Shown in pieces: positions 35,131-44,255 of a DNA stretch of 64,000 nucleotides; within the stretch, counting starts at the first letter, position 1; every line of letters begins with the position of its first letter. The DNA is from Thalassotalea psychrophila. Its GTDB lineage: Bacteria > Pseudomonadota > Gammaproteobacteria > Enterobacterales > Alteromonadaceae. Both the position numbers and the translations under genes were made by a program. The DNA lies in assembly GCF_031583595.1 (NCBI RefSeq), contig NZ_CP134145.1, forward strand, positions 2,542,001-2,606,000, given 5' to 3'. The notes beneath the pieces are model-generated. The model was not told where the DNA came from. It ran no database searches and saw only the letters and a program-made list of their open reading frames with translations.

Positions 35131-36825
35131 TTACTTGCTATTGTACTCGTAATTTTTAAATAAAGCTGTCACTTGCGACATTTTTCTTAAGCCTTGCATA
35201 CGCATGGTTGTCATAACTCCTCCCATTAGCGCACCGCCAACACCTGCAGTCATAATGTCAGCTCCGGTAAGAAAAAGATTGTTAATTGGAGTTTGCGGAT
35301 GTAGGAAAGACTTGTTGAACCGCTCCACCTTATGATCCAAACCATAAATTTCACCCTCAACATTTCGTTGATAGAACTGAGTTGATAGAGGTGTTGATAA
35401 TTCATAATAATCGAGCTTATCTCGTAATTGAGGCTCTCTTTCAAATAACTTATGTAATAGCTTTTGTGATAACACTTCTTTATAGGCAAGGTATTCATCA
35501 CCACGTTTATTCCACTGCGTTTCTTTCCACTGTTCAAACCAATGACTATGTGTGATAGAAACAATTTCTACAGTAGATTTATTGGGAAAATGCGTTGACC
35601 ATTGTGGATCTTTAGTTGATGGGAATGATATATATACTAAAGGTAGCTCTGCGTTGATGTCATCTTTGTTAGTATTTTGAAAACGCTCTACGTTACCCTC
35701 ATGATCACTATTAGGGTATAACCATAAGTTAGTACTGTGTAAATTTAGCTCTTTGCTATCCCCTTTAAAACCTGCATACAAACAAATAGAACTACTAGAA
35801 ACGCTAACGTCTTTCATCCAATTAGTAGTTCTATGCTGGTCTTGACTTGATTGTGGTAATAATTGCTGCATTGTTTGTACAAAACCAATATTACTTACAA
35901 CTTTATCAGCTGTTATTTCAGTACCATCCGCGACACGAACACCATATGCAGTGTTATCTTTAACCAATATTTCATCTACTTGTGCATCAGTAAAAACACC
36001 CCCACCTGATTTAAGTATTGTTGGAATAATTTCACGGGCAATTGACGATGCACCGCCAACGGGATAAGCCGCACCGGCGAGGTAATGCTTAGCAAGCAAG
36101 GCATGCATTAAAAATGCAGACTCTTTTGGTACATGGCCATAGTCACCCCATTGCCCAGTTAGTACAGATATAAGTTGCTGGTTTGCGGTCAACCCTTCAA
36201 GTACTTCTCTGGTCGTTAAGAAAAACTCTTTTGAAACTAACCTAGGTCTAAAATAGTTATATATTTTTGCCATCCATAAAGGTAATGCCTGTCCTGCAAA
36301 GTATTTAGCACTTTCTTTGCTTATCTTTCTAATTAACTTAACGTATTGCTTAATTGCATTTTCGTCTTCAGGAAAGCGTTTGACGAGGTTTTCAATAAAA
36401 TTATCTTTACCTGCAACAAAATCATACTCTTCGTCGCCTAATACAATTTTATCGTAAATAGGATCCATTTCGGCCCATTTTAGACGACTATCACTGATGA
36501 CATCAAAAATACGTCGTAATGAAGAGTATTTTTTATGTACCTCTCCAATATAATGCACACCGACATCCCATTCATAACCTTTACGACGATATGCATGGGT
36601 AAAACCACCGGCAGTGTAATGCTGTTCAAGTACACAAACTTTTTTACCTAACAAGGACAATAAGGCGGCATTGGCTAAACCACCAATACCAGAGCCAACG
36701 ACAATAACATCGTAATGTTCATCAACCAGAGATTTTCGAAAACGACGTCCATTTCGGACGGTTCCTTTTTTTTCGCTTTGCTTACTGTTAGTTTCTTGAG
36801 ATGTTTCAGCTGTAGCTGCAGTCAT
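35131..36825 (-). CDS. Phytoene-desaturase-like / retinol-saturase-like FAD oxidoreductase
   Basis: A 564-residue flavoprotein. The dinucleotide-binding motif VIVVGSGIGGLANAALL starts about residue 39, followed by VLEQHYTAGGFTHAYRRKGYEWDVGVHYIG, characteristic of the all-trans-retinol 13,14-reductase (RetSat) / carotenoid isomerase group. The C-terminus has the FAD-binding LFLTGADIMTAGVGGALMGG block. Substrates are isoprenoids or polyunsaturated lipids in known members; the substrate here is unknown. No carotenoid genes are adjacent. It is a single gene just right of the mobile trio. Confidence 0.8.
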   Translation of the reverse strand: MTAATAETSQETNSKQSEKKGTVRNGRRFRKSLVDEHYDVIVVGSGIGGLANAALLSLLGKKVCVLEQHYTAGGFTHAYRRKGYEWDVGVHYIGEVHKKYSSLRRIFDVISDSRLKWAEMDPIYDKIVLGDEEYDFVAGKDNFIENLVKRFPEDENAIKQYVKLIRKISKESAKYFAGQALPLWMAKIYNYFRPRLVSKEFFLTTREVLEGLTANQQLISVLTGQWGDYGHVPKESAFLMHALLAKHYLAGAAYPVGGASSIAREIIPTILKSGGGVFTDAQVDEILVKDNTAYGVRVADGTEITADKVVSNIGFVQTMQQLLPQSSQDQHRTTNWMKDVSVSSSSICLYAGFKGDSKELNLHSTNLWLYPNSDHEGNVERFQNTNKDDINAELPLVYISFPSTKDPQWSTHFPNKSTVEIVSITHSHWFEQWKETQWNKRGDEYLAYKEVLSQKLLHKLFEREPQLRDKLDYYELSTPLSTQFYQRNVEGEIYGLDHKVERFNKSFLHPQTPINNLFLTGADIMTAGVGGALMGGVMTTMRMQGLRKMSQVTALFKNYEYNSK

Positions 36826-36987
36826 AAATTCTCTTTTATATTATTATTTTTTGGCATTATTAGATGGCACAGTGTTGCATTTACAAGATACTTATATCAA
36901 TAGTTTGAATAAAATAAACAGTAATACCTGAGTTTATATTTATAGTTGTATTGAAGGAGAATGGAAGAAAATTATACTGGCAACAGC

Positions 36988-37515
36988 CTAATCAGCATAA
37001 CCACTTCCAATTGCACTTAACGGCAAGTCTAATTCAAGTTCAGGAACTTGCAGACCTATCCATGCCAAAAATGTATTACTATTAGGCCCAGGGAACACAC
37101 TATACTCATTTGCCCAAGGGTAACGTTCTACTGCAGTTTTAATTTTAGGAATTAATTGCTCGGCTTGCTCTCCTTGAATGGAGAGTAATTTTTCTGGTTT
37201 AGATCCATACCAATAACGATCAGGAGTTTCGGTAAGATAGCTTCTTAATGCTGGTAACCCTCTTTTTACTCGCCACCCTATCACTTCATAAACGGTATAT
37301 TCTGTCGCATTCGGTTCTTTAATTGCGATCCAAGGATGCACAGCAAACCAACCACGCCAACTAAAGGCATCTGCAGCATAGACTTCAATCACTGCTGTTT
37401 TATTCTCACTAGGTATAGGAGCAATTCCAGCAGATTCTCGACTTGCTGTACGCCAATTATTAGCACAACCACTAACAAAAATAGCAAGTATTAAGACCAT
37501 AACACCATTTTTCAT
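36988..37515 (-). CDS. DUF3750-family lipoprotein
   Basis: A 175-residue predicted lipoprotein: hydrophobic N-terminus with lipobox FVSGC (C17). The mature part has the DUF3750 pattern, with RGWFAVHPWIAIK near residues 54-66, WRVKRGLPALRSYL and a WANEYSVFPGPNSNTFLAWI segment. The conserved His, Asn and Trp residues suggest an NlpC-like enzyme fold, but the function is unproven. It has its own promoter region and ends before the RetSat-like gene. Confidence 0.75.
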   Translation of the reverse strand: MKNGVMVLILAIFVSGCANNWRTASRESAGIAPIPSENKTAVIEVYAADAFSWRGWFAVHPWIAIKEPNATEYTVYEVIGWRVKRGLPALRSYLTETPDRYWYGSKPEKLLSIQGEQAEQLIPKIKTAVERYPWANEYSVFPGPNSNTFLAWIGLQVPELELDLPLSAIGSGYAD

Positions 37516-37687
37516 TCTTTATGTCCTTGGTTTAAGCTGCTCAGTTTAGAATTTTTATATAACAGATTTAATCCTTTCCAATACGTTAAGCCTAGCACCT
37601 GAATTTTTTAATAAAAAGGACGTTTAATGATAGATTTGTAAGTAGGTTTGTCTGAATGTAGGTACTACCATTAAGGTTTTCTTAATA

Positions 37688-38124
37688 TGGGGAGGTTCTA
37701 GGAGGTTGAACTCTAAGTTGAATTAGCGCTACAAACCCATGCTCTATATTTGGGCAAAAAAAGCCCAACAGTTAGTTGGGCTTTTTCTTTTAATATGGCG
37801 GTGAGATAGAGATTTGAACTCTTAAATATGAGTTGGCTACAAACCCATGCCTTTTTTATGGATGAAAAAAAACCTAATCTTTCGATTAGGTTTTTCTTTA
37901 AAATATGGCGGAGTTATAGAAGACTGAACTCTAAGTTGGATTAACGCTACAAACCCTGCCCTAATTTTTTTGTAAAAAAAAGCCCAACAGTTAGCTGGGC
38001 TTTTTCTTTTAATATGGCGGTGAGATAGAGATTTGAACTCTTAAATATGAGTTGGCTACAAACCCATGCCTTTTTTATGGATGAAAAAAAACCTAATCTT
38101 TCGATTAGGTTTTTCTTTAAAATA
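37688..38124 (-). repeat. Two 219-bp tandem units of tRNA-Ser 3'-end remnants and terminators
   Basis: Downstream of the intact tRNA-Ser gene the minus strand holds four 55-56-nt remnants, each from the variable arm through the T arm to the acceptor 3' side and CCA: 38015-38070, 37906-37960, 37796-37851 and 37688-37742. Between them alternate two hairpin types: AACCTAATC-GAAA-GATTAGGTT (at 38090-38112 and about 37870-37892) and AAGCCCA-rich stems with T-runs (about 37973-38005 and 37757-37787). The pattern repeats with period 219 (for example 38015 to 37796). Remnants one and three are nearly identical; two and four have a diverged acceptor (TAACTCC) and T arm. Confidence 0.88.
38084..38115 (-). 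terminator. tRNA-Ser terminator with GAAA loop
   Basis: The minus strand reads AACCTAATC-GAAA-GATTAGGTT followed by eight T. It lies ten bases after the encoded CCA of tRNA-Ser and should end its transcript. Confidence 0.85.
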
Positions 38125-38215
38125 TGGCGGTGAGATAGAGATTTGAACTCTAGATGGGCTACAAACCCATGCCGGTTTTCAAGACCGGTGCTTTCGACCA
38201 CTCAGCCATCTCACC
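38125..38215 (-). tRNA. tRNA-Ser (anticodon UGA)
   Basis: A 91-nt class II tRNA with encoded CCA. The acceptor GGTGAGA pairs with TCTCACC, the D arm contains TGGCTGAGTGG, the anticodon stem is CCGGT / ACCGG around loop CTTGAAA (anticodon TGA), a long variable arm CATGGGTTTGTAGCCCATC forms the serine-type stem, and the T loop is GTTCAAATC. It reads UCN codons. Confidence 0.95.
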
Positions 38216-38253
38216 TGAAGTCTTAAAACAATGTTTGCTTCAAGATGGGGCGC

Positions 38254-38282
38254 ATATTAAAGACTCTCTTAATTGTTGTAAA
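38254..38282 (-). promoter_or_regulatory. Stable-RNA promoter of tRNA-Ser
   Basis: On the minus strand TTTACA (-35) and TAATAT (-10) are 17 bp apart, followed by a GC-rich GCGCCCC discriminator, a feature of stringently controlled rRNA/tRNA promoters. It lies about 40 bp upstream of the mature 5' end. Confidence 0.65.
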
Positions 38283-38391
38283 GCATTAATTTAAAAAAAA
38301 GTTTGTTTGCAATTTTTTTCGCCAGTTCGTTGAATTTTTCTGCTAAATTAACAATATATGAACAATTTTTTGCACGCCATTAGGAAATTAA

Positions 38392-38988
38392 ATGTCTAGC
38401 TCTGATGAAAAACCAATTTGCCGCTGTCCTTGGTTAGATAACTCTAAACCAGATTACGTTGAATATCATGATAACGAATGGGGAGTGCCAGTTAAAGATG
38501 ATCAAACTATGTTTGAGTTTTTAACCTTAGAATCTGCACAAGCAGGGTTAAGTTGGTACACGGTTTTAAAAAAACGAGAAAATTATCGCCGACTGTTTGC
38601 CAATTTTGATGTTGAGCAAGTAGCTAAATTTGATGACAACAAAATTGAAGAGCTGTTATTAGATGCAGGAATTATCCGTAACCGTTTAAAAGTAAAGTCG
38701 GCAGTAAACAATGCAAAATTGTTTATTCAAATACAAAAAGAATTTGGTAGTTTTTGTAATTATATTTGGGCCTATGTAAATAATAAGCCCATTGTGAATG
38801 ATTTAAATAGCCTTGATGACTACCCTGCTACCTCTGAAGTTTCAGACCTGTTAAGTAAAGACTTAAAGAAGCGAGGCTTCAAATTTGTTGGCTCTACAAT
38901 TATCTACGCCCATATGCAGGCCTGCGGTATGGTAAATGATCACAGTAATGACTGTTACAGAAAGCAACAAATAATTAAGGCTTATTAG
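38392..38988 (+). CDS. tag: DNA-3-methyladenine glycosylase I
   Basis: A 198-residue base-excision repair enzyme that removes 3-methyladenine. Family motifs: CPWLDNSKPDYVEYHDNEWGVP at the N-terminus, then FEFLTLESAQAGLSWYTVLKKRENYRR cut short here, and a zinc site formed by an N-terminal Cys (ICRCPW) with the C-terminal HMQACGMVNDHSNDC. The catalytic glutamate is in TLESAQAGL. Length is normal (about 187-200). It stands alone between the tRNA array and yccA. Confidence 0.93.
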   Translation: MSSSDEKPICRCPWLDNSKPDYVEYHDNEWGVPVKDDQTMFEFLTLESAQAGLSWYTVLKKRENYRRLFANFDVEQVAKFDDNKIEELLLDAGIIRNRLKVKSAVNNAKLFIQIQKEFGSFCNYIWAYVNNKPIVNDLNSLDDYPATSEVSDLLSKDLKKRGFKFVGSTIIYAHMQACGMVNDHSNDCYRKQQIIKAY

Positions 38989-39198
38989 CCTCTTTATATA
39001 GCATTTTCTTAGCAATTAAATGTATCATATGCCATAATATGTCACGATTTATGTTTACCTATGTTGATGTTTACGATATAAAAGTAGGTAAAGGGATTGA
39101 TTTAAAATCATTTGATCTAAAAATATTGAATTTTTTTAATTTAACCCCATCTAATAAATAGTGATTTAATAAGTAATTAAGTTTTCAAAGGAAATTTT

Positions 39199-39870
39199 AT
39201 GCAATCTCAAATGGGTTTTAATACTGCTAGCCAAAGCTCAGCTATCGAAATCAATAAAGTTTTACGCAACACCTACATGTTATTAGGTATGACGTTAGCT
39301 TTTAGTGCGGTAACAGCGGGTATCTCAATGGCCATGGGCCTTTCTCACATAGCTGCATTAGTAATGACCTTAGCTGCTTTCGGTTTGTTATTTGTGGTTC
39401 ACAAGAAAGCTGACCAAGCCAGCGGTATCTACTGGATTTTCGGCTTTACCGGTTTAATGGGCGCTTCTTTAGGGCCAATGTTAAACATGTATGCATCAAT
39501 GCCTGGCGGCGGTGCATTAATCATGCAGGCCTTAGGTGGTACAGCATTAATTTTCTTCGGTTTATCAGCTTACGCATTAACCAGTAAAAAAGACTTCTCA
39601 TTTATGGGTGGTTTCTTAATGGTAGGTTTGCTAGTTGCTGTTGTTGCTATAATTGCCAACATATTCCTTGCAATCCCTGCTCTTTCTCTTGCGATCAGTG
39701 CTGGCATCATCTTAATTATGTCAGGTTTAATCTTATTTGATACAAGTCGTATTATTCACGGCGGCGAAACTAACTACATTCGCGCTACAGTGTCGTTATA
39801 CTTAAATATTTATAATATTTTTGTACATTTACTACACTTATTAGCGGTATTATCAGGTAATGATGATTAA
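39199..39870 (+). CDS. yccA: Bax inhibitor-1/YccA family inner-membrane protein
   Basis: A 223-residue protein with seven hydrophobic helices and the BI-1 signature ending NIYNIFVHLLHLLA. In E. coli YccA modulates FtsH proteolysis. An AAAGGAAATTTT ribosome site precedes the ATG. A strong terminator follows. As in Enterobacteria it neighbours tusE, here with the whole tusDCBE set. Confidence 0.9.
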   Translation: MQSQMGFNTASQSSAIEINKVLRNTYMLLGMTLAFSAVTAGISMAMGLSHIAALVMTLAAFGLLFVVHKKADQASGIYWIFGFTGLMGASLGPMLNMYASMPGGGALIMQALGGTALIFFGLSAYALTSKKDFSFMGGFLMVGLLVAVVAIIANIFLAIPALSLAISAGIILIMSGLILFDTSRIIHGGETNYIRATVSLYLNIYNIFVHLLHLLAVLSGNDD

Positions 39871-39896
39871 TAAATTATAAAAAATCATTTATAATC

Positions 39897-39928
39897 AAAG
39901 GCTCCGCTCTTAAAAAAGCGGAGCCTTT
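39897..39928 (+). terminator. yccA terminator
   Basis: AAAGGCTCCGCT / AGCGGAGCCTTT (12-bp perfect stem) is followed by GCGCTTTT, separating yccA from the tus genes. Confidence 0.8.
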
Positions 39929-40002
39929 GCGCTTTTATGGTTTCAATATATTTAGGTTATTAACTTTTTACGTAAAAAATACATTTAACGTTAGGACAGA
40001 CA

Positions 40003-40377
40003 TTGAGTAGCTTTGCACTAGTAGTGACAACATCTCCTATTGATAATAAAACCAACACAGCGTTGGCTTTTGCTGAACAGTTGTTGGCTGATGGTCACAT
40101 CTTAAAAGGGATATTTTTCTATCAAGATGGTGTGTTAAATGCTAACAAATATGTGCAAACACCTAGTGATGAGTTAAATTTGTTAACTGCTTGGGCTGAG
40201 TTTAATAAAAAAACCTCAACTCCATTGCATCTTTGTTACACGGCTGGAGAACGTCGAGGCCTTACCGATAGTGATGATGATCAGTTTAATCATAATATTC
40301 ATCCTGCGTTTACTATATCCGGTTTAGGCGAGCTAGTAGTATTAACATGTGCTGCAAGTAAGGTTGTTCAACTATGA
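40003..40377 (+). CDS. tusD: Sulfurtransferase complex subunit TusD
   Basis: A 124-residue DsrE-family protein that relays persulfide sulfur from TusA through TusBCD to TusE for 2-thiolation of tRNA wobble uridine. The acceptor cysteine is C78 (PLHLCYTAGERRG). FFYQDGVLNAN matches the E. coli protein. The start is a TTG with AGGA seven bases upstream; no in-frame ATG fits. The stop overlaps tusC by four bases. Confidence 0.92.
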   Translation: MSSFALVVTTSPIDNKTNTALAFAEQLLADGHILKGIFFYQDGVLNANKYVQTPSDELNLLTAWAEFNKKTSTPLHLCYTAGERRGLTDSDDDQFNHNIHPAFTISGLGELVVLTCAASKVVQL

Positions 40378-40745
40378 TGCCCGATCAAATTAAAAGGTAT
40401 GCTATTGTAAATACTAGCTCAACCTTTGATAAATTTAATGCTAAAGAAGCGCTCGATGCAGCATTAATATTGGCCAGCTATGAAATGGCTGTGTCTTTAT
40501 TTTTTATTGGTGATGGCGTATACCAAACACAAGCCAGTCAAAATCCTGAACTTATTGATGGTAAAGATTTCATCTCATCTTTTAAAGCGCTCAGTTTTTA
40601 CGATATAGAAGATATATATATTAGTGAGGCTTGTTTAGCTGAACGCCAATTAACAACTAACTTAGCTTTTAAAGATGCTAAATTAGTAAACAAAGATGAA
40701 TTTTCAATTTTTCTTAATCAAGCAGACGTGATCTTAACTTTTTAA
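40374..40745 (+). CDS. tusC: Sulfurtransferase complex subunit TusC
   Basis: A 123-residue DsrF-like member of the TusBCD heterohexamer. It shows the DsrE/F fold (ALDAALILASYEMAVSLFFIGDGVYQ) and the family's FKALSFYDIEDIYIS stretch. The start overlaps the tusD stop (ATGA) and the gene ends 3 bp before tusB. Confidence 0.92.
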   Translation: MMPDQIKRYAIVNTSSTFDKFNAKEALDAALILASYEMAVSLFFIGDGVYQTQASQNPELIDGKDFISSFKALSFYDIEDIYISEACLAERQLTTNLAFKDAKLVNKDEFSIFLNQADVILTF

Positions 40746-40748
40746 TTT

Positions 40749-41036
40749 ATGGCAATTTTACATATCGTGCGCAACAGCGCATTCGTTGATAATAAACTCA
40801 ATCTTTGCTTAAGCGTAATAAGTAGTAAAGATACTCTCTTTTTAATGGATGACGGTGTTTATAATATCGCTCACCCTAAACTCATGACTAGAAACGATTC
40901 GTTAACTGTATATGCTTTAAATAATCATCTTCAAGCTCGAGGTATAGACATTGGTGATAGCACTATCACCCTTGCCACTCTAAAAGACCTTGTTTCATTA
41001 TCTGACACAGCGACGAAAGTGATCACATGGCAATAA
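40749..41036 (+). CDS. tusB: Sulfurtransferase complex subunit TusB
   Basis: A 95-residue DsrH-like protein, third subunit of Tus[15 protein letters not shown] at the N-terminus and [13 protein letters not shown] are typical. Its 3' end overlaps tusE by ten bases, pointing to a tightly coupled operon. Confidence 0.9.
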   Translation: MAILHIVRNSAFVDNKLNLCLSVISSKDTLFLMDDGVYNIAHPKLMTRNDSLTVYALNNHLQARGIDIGDSTITLATLKDLVSLSDTATKVITWQ

Positions 41037-41359
41037 TTTTTAATGATCAACAAATAGAAACCGATAAAGAAGGTTACCTATTAAATATCACCGACTGGAG
41101 TGAAGATCTCGCGGTGGTGATTGCGATAGGAGATAACATTGAATTATCTCAAGATCATTGGCAAGTGGTTATTTTTGTTCGTAATTTTTATTTGGAATAT
41201 AAAACCTCTCCCGCTATTCGCGCCTTAATTAAAGCTCTAAAACAAGAGTTTGGTGAAGAAAAAGCTAATAGTCGTTATCTTTATCGACTATTTCCGAAAG
41301 GCCCAGCCAAACAAGCGACAAAAATAGCCGGTTTACCTAAACCGGCCCGCTGCATATAA
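41027..41359 (+). CDS. tusE: TusE/DsrC family sulfur relay protein
   Basis: A 110-residue DsrC-family protein; it takes sulfur from TusD and hands it to MnmA. The conserved C-terminal arm ends PKPARCI, with the catalytic cysteine as the penultimate residue (C109). Motifs [10 protein letters not shown] and [19 protein letters not shown] also match. In E. coli tusE lies apart from tusDCB; here all four are in one operon. Confidence 0.94.
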   Translation: MAIIFNDQQIETDKEGYLLNITDWSEDLAVVIAIGDNIELSQDHWQVVIFVRNFYLEYKTSPAIRALIKALKQEFGEEKANSRYLYRLFPKGPAKQATKIAGLPKPARCI

Positions 41360-41378
41360 TACTAAGCAGTAAAAACCC

Positions 41379-41402
41379 AAAGCCTATTTTATGAGGCTTT
41401 TT
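41379..41402 (+). terminator. tusDCBE terminator
   Basis: AAAGCCT / AGGCTTT with an 8-nt loop is followed by TTT, 20 bp after the tusE stop. Confidence 0.75.
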
Positions 41403-41533
41403 CATTCCAGTTTAATGATTTATTAATCCCCTCATATTTTCTTACAATTTAAGAGCCATTATTGCATAGTGTTTATTTTCAAATTTAATGTATATTAATA
41501 AGTTATTAACTTATTTAGTACAAGAGAGCGACT

Positions 41534-42001
41534 ATGAGTAAAACAATTAAAATTAATGGCGTAGACCAGCCAATAGACGTTGATGAAAACATGCCACTGC
41601 TGTGGTTTTTACGAGACAGATTAGAGTTTACGGGCACTAAATTTGGTTGTGGTAGTGGTTTATGTGGGGCTTGTACTGTACATGTAGACGGTGTTGCAAC
41701 ACGTTCGTGCATAATGCCAGTAAATGCCTTGGTTGGTAAATCAATTACCACCATAGAAGGTCTATCAAAAGATGGAAATCATCCTCTGCAGAAAGCTTGG
41801 TTAGAAAACAATGTACCACAATGTGGATATTGCCAAGCAGGCCAAATTATGAATGCGGCTAGCTTTTTAGCAACCAATGCTAAGCCAACAGATGATGAAA
41901 TAGACAATGCCATGCAAGGCAATATATGCCGATGCGGAACCTATCAGCGGATCAAAAAAGCAATTAAGTCGGTTGCCTTTGATTTAGCCAAGGAGGTTTA
42001 A
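41534..42001 (+). CDS. [2Fe-2S] subunit of a xanthine dehydrogenase-family hydroxylase (IorA-like)
   Basis: A 155-residue iron-sulfur subunit with two clusters: plant-type ferredoxin cysteines C39, C44, C47 and C59 ([15 protein letters not shown]) and the helical second cluster CGYCQAG ... CRCGTY. It passes electrons from the molybdenum subunit encoded one base downstream. This two-subunit layout without an FAD protein resembles isoquinoline 1-oxidoreductase and some aldehyde oxidases. It precedes a coupled large subunit. Confidence 0.9.
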   Translation: MSKTIKINGVDQPIDVDENMPLLWFLRDRLEFTGTKFGCGSGLCGACTVHVDGVATRSCIMPVNALVGKSITTIEGLSKDGNHPLQKAWLENNVPQCGYCQAGQIMNAASFLATNAKPTDDEIDNAMQGNICRCGTYQRIKKAIKSVAFDLAKEV

Positions 42002-42002
42002 G

Positions 42003-44228
42003 ATGAATAAACATGTTACAGATGCCCTTGCTGCATATTATCAAAGCAATGCTCAAGAAATTAGTGTTATCACTAAAATGAGCCGTCGAGGTTTTTTAAA
42101 AGCTACAGGAGTTACCGCTGGTGGTTTAGTCATTGGCATTTCAATTCCAAATATTACTGTCGCTAAATCGGCAACGAGCGAGTTTAACCCAAGTGCATTC
42201 ATTCATTTAAGTGAAAATGGTGACTTATTACTGTTTTGTGGTCGTTGTGAAATGGGACAAGGTATTTCAACCGCCCTACCAGCCGCTGTAGCCGATGAAA
42301 TGGAAGCTGACTGGTCAAGAGTCACCGTAGAGCAAGGTGAAGGCAATGAAAGCAAATATGGTAATCAGGCAACTGGTGGCTCTGCAAGTATTCGTAAAAT
42401 GTTTGAGCCAATGCGTAAAGCTGGAGCTGCAGCAAAAGAAATGTTAATTATTGCTGCTGCAAAAGTATGGAATGTTAAAGCGAGTGATTGCTACGCTGAA
42501 AATCATTTTGTAATTAATAAATTAAATAATCAAAAACTAAGCTATGGAGAGCTTGCAAGCTTAGCAGCTAATGTAGAAGCTCCTAAAGATCCTACCTTAA
42601 AAACTAAAGAGCAATACAAATATATAGGTAAAGCGTTAGACCGACATGATCAAGGCAAAGTCGTTATTGGTAAACGTACCTATGGAGTAGATAGTAAATT
42701 ACCTGGGATGAAATACGCAGCAGTAACTCATTGTCCAGTCCTTGGTGGTAAATTAAAGTCATTAGATAAAACTGCGGCACTTAAAGTGCCAGGTGTAGTT
42801 GATGTTGTTGAAATAACACCTATCAAACATCCATTTAGTTCTGTTGGTGCAGTTGCAGTTGTTGCCGACAACTCTTGGACTGCACAGCAAGCTGTTAAAA
42901 AATTAGTTGTTGAATGGGATCTTGGTCCTAATAAAGTTTATAACACCAAAGAATATAAAGCTGAGTTAGTTAAAAATGTTGAAAAGCCGGCTGAATTGGC
43001 TAATGAGCGTGGCGATTTAGATAATGCTTTTAAATCGGCTAGCAAAACAGTGAAAGCAACTTATACTGGTGGGCATTTATCTCATGCGCCTATGGAGCCA
43101 AATGCCAGCGTCGTGTCAGTAACAGACACAAGTTGTGAAGTTTGGGCATCTACTCAAAGTCCTGCAGACATTCAAAAAGTGTTAGCACAGTTGCTTAACC
43201 GTGAAGAAAAAGACATCTATGTAAATGTAATGATGGCAGGTGGAGCATTTGGTCGTAAATTTAAATGTGATTACGTACATGAAGCTGCGGTAATTTCAAA
43301 GCAAATTAAAGCACCAGTACAACTTATCTGGTCACGTGAAGAAGATATGCGTACAGGTTTCTATCACTCGATCAGCGCTCAACACATTGAAGCGTCTTTA
43401 GATAACAATGGTCAAGTTACCGGTTGGCTACACCGCGCCGCTTTTCCTTCAATAACTTCGTTGTTTCAAGCAGGTTTAGACAGAGCTCCTGCGAATACAC
43501 TAGGCGAAGTTGATAAGCACCCTTTTGGCATTAAAAACTTTAGAAGTGAAACAGGCCTTGCGCCAGCTCATACCCGTATAGGTTGGTATCGCGCCGTTTA
43601 TGCAATTTTTTATGGTTTTGCATTTGGTACCTTTGCTGATGAATTAGCCGTTGAAACAGGTAAAGACACGTTAACAATGCTTAACAGTATTTATGATGCC
43701 AATGATGATCCTAAACAAGCAGAACAAGTTGAACGCTCTAAAGCAACTCTTGCAATTGCTGCTAAGCATTCTGGTTTTGGTAAAAAATTACCAAAAGGTG
43801 AAGGCATTGGTATCGCTGTACATCACAGTTTTCATAGCTATGTAGCAATGGCTATACATGTGAAAGTTGATGGCGATAATATAAAGGTGTTAAATGTTGA
43901 TTGTGCTATCGATTGTGGTCAAGTGTTAAATACTGACGGTGCAACAGCTCAAATGGAAGGAGCCGTTGTTATGGGGATGTCATTAGCACTTGCAACTGAA
44001 ATTTCATTTAAAGACGGTGCTGTTGTTAACTCAAACTTTCACAATTACCCTGTTATGCGTATTTCAGATATGCCAAATGTTCGTGTGCATATTACCGATT
44101 CGGATGAAAAGCCAACAGGACTTGGTGAGCCGGGTGTGGCCCCTTTTGCTCCAGCATTAAGTAATGCAATATTTGCAGCATCGGGGAAACGTTATCGCGA
44201 CTTGCCAATGAAACCCATGAATGTTTAA
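42003..44228 (+). CDS. Molybdopterin-binding hydroxylase subunit with twin-arginine signal (IorB-like)
   Basis: A 741-residue catalytic subunit of the xanthine dehydrogenase/aldehyde oxidase family. A twin-arginine motif MSRRGFLKATG lies about 27 residues into the protein, followed by a hydrophobic stretch, so the complex is probably exported folded to the periplasm. Molybdopterin-contact motifs include GRCEMGQGI, MAGGAFGRKF and GLGEPGVAPFAP, the last with the catalytic glutamate (GEPG). There is no FAD subunit, so electrons likely pass to a cytochrome. The substrate, an aldehyde or N-heterocycle, is not readable. Confidence 0.88.
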   Translation: MNKHVTDALAAYYQSNAQEISVITKMSRRGFLKATGVTAGGLVIGISIPNITVAKSATSEFNPSAFIHLSENGDLLLFCGRCEMGQGISTALPAAVADEMEADWSRVTVEQGEGNESKYGNQATGGSASIRKMFEPMRKAGAAAKEMLIIAAAKVWNVKASDCYAENHFVINKLNNQKLSYGELASLAANVEAPKDPTLKTKEQYKYIGKALDRHDQGKVVIGKRTYGVDSKLPGMKYAAVTHCPVLGGKLKSLDKTAALKVPGVVDVVEITPIKHPFSSVGAVAVVADNSWTAQQAVKKLVVEWDLGPNKVYNTKEYKAELVKNVEKPAELANERGDLDNAFKSASKTVKATYTGGHLSHAPMEPNASVVSVTDTSCEVWASTQSPADIQKVLAQLLNREEKDIYVNVMMAGGAFGRKFKCDYVHEAAVISKQIKAPVQLIWSREEDMRTGFYHSISAQHIEASLDNNGQVTGWLHRAAFPSITSLFQAGLDRAPANTLGEVDKHPFGIKNFRSETGLAPAHTRIGWYRAVYAIFYGFAFGTFADELAVETGKDTLTMLNSIYDANDDPKQAEQVERSKATLAIAAKHSGFGKKLPKGEGIGIAVHHSFHSYVAMAIHVKVDGDNIKVLNVDCAIDCGQVLNTDGATAQMEGAVVMGMSLALATEISFKDGAVVNSNFHNYPVMRISDMPNVRVHITDSDEKPTGLGEPGVAPFAPALSNAIFAASGKRYRDLPMKPMNV

Positions 44229-44255
44229 TACGACGCTTCTGTAGAAGACCCTCCC

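Noticed and set aside
37947..38201. An 84-codon minus-strand frame inside the tRNA array
   Set aside because: It runs through the tRNA-Ser gene, a terminator and tRNA remnants; its coding look comes from repeated RNA sequence.
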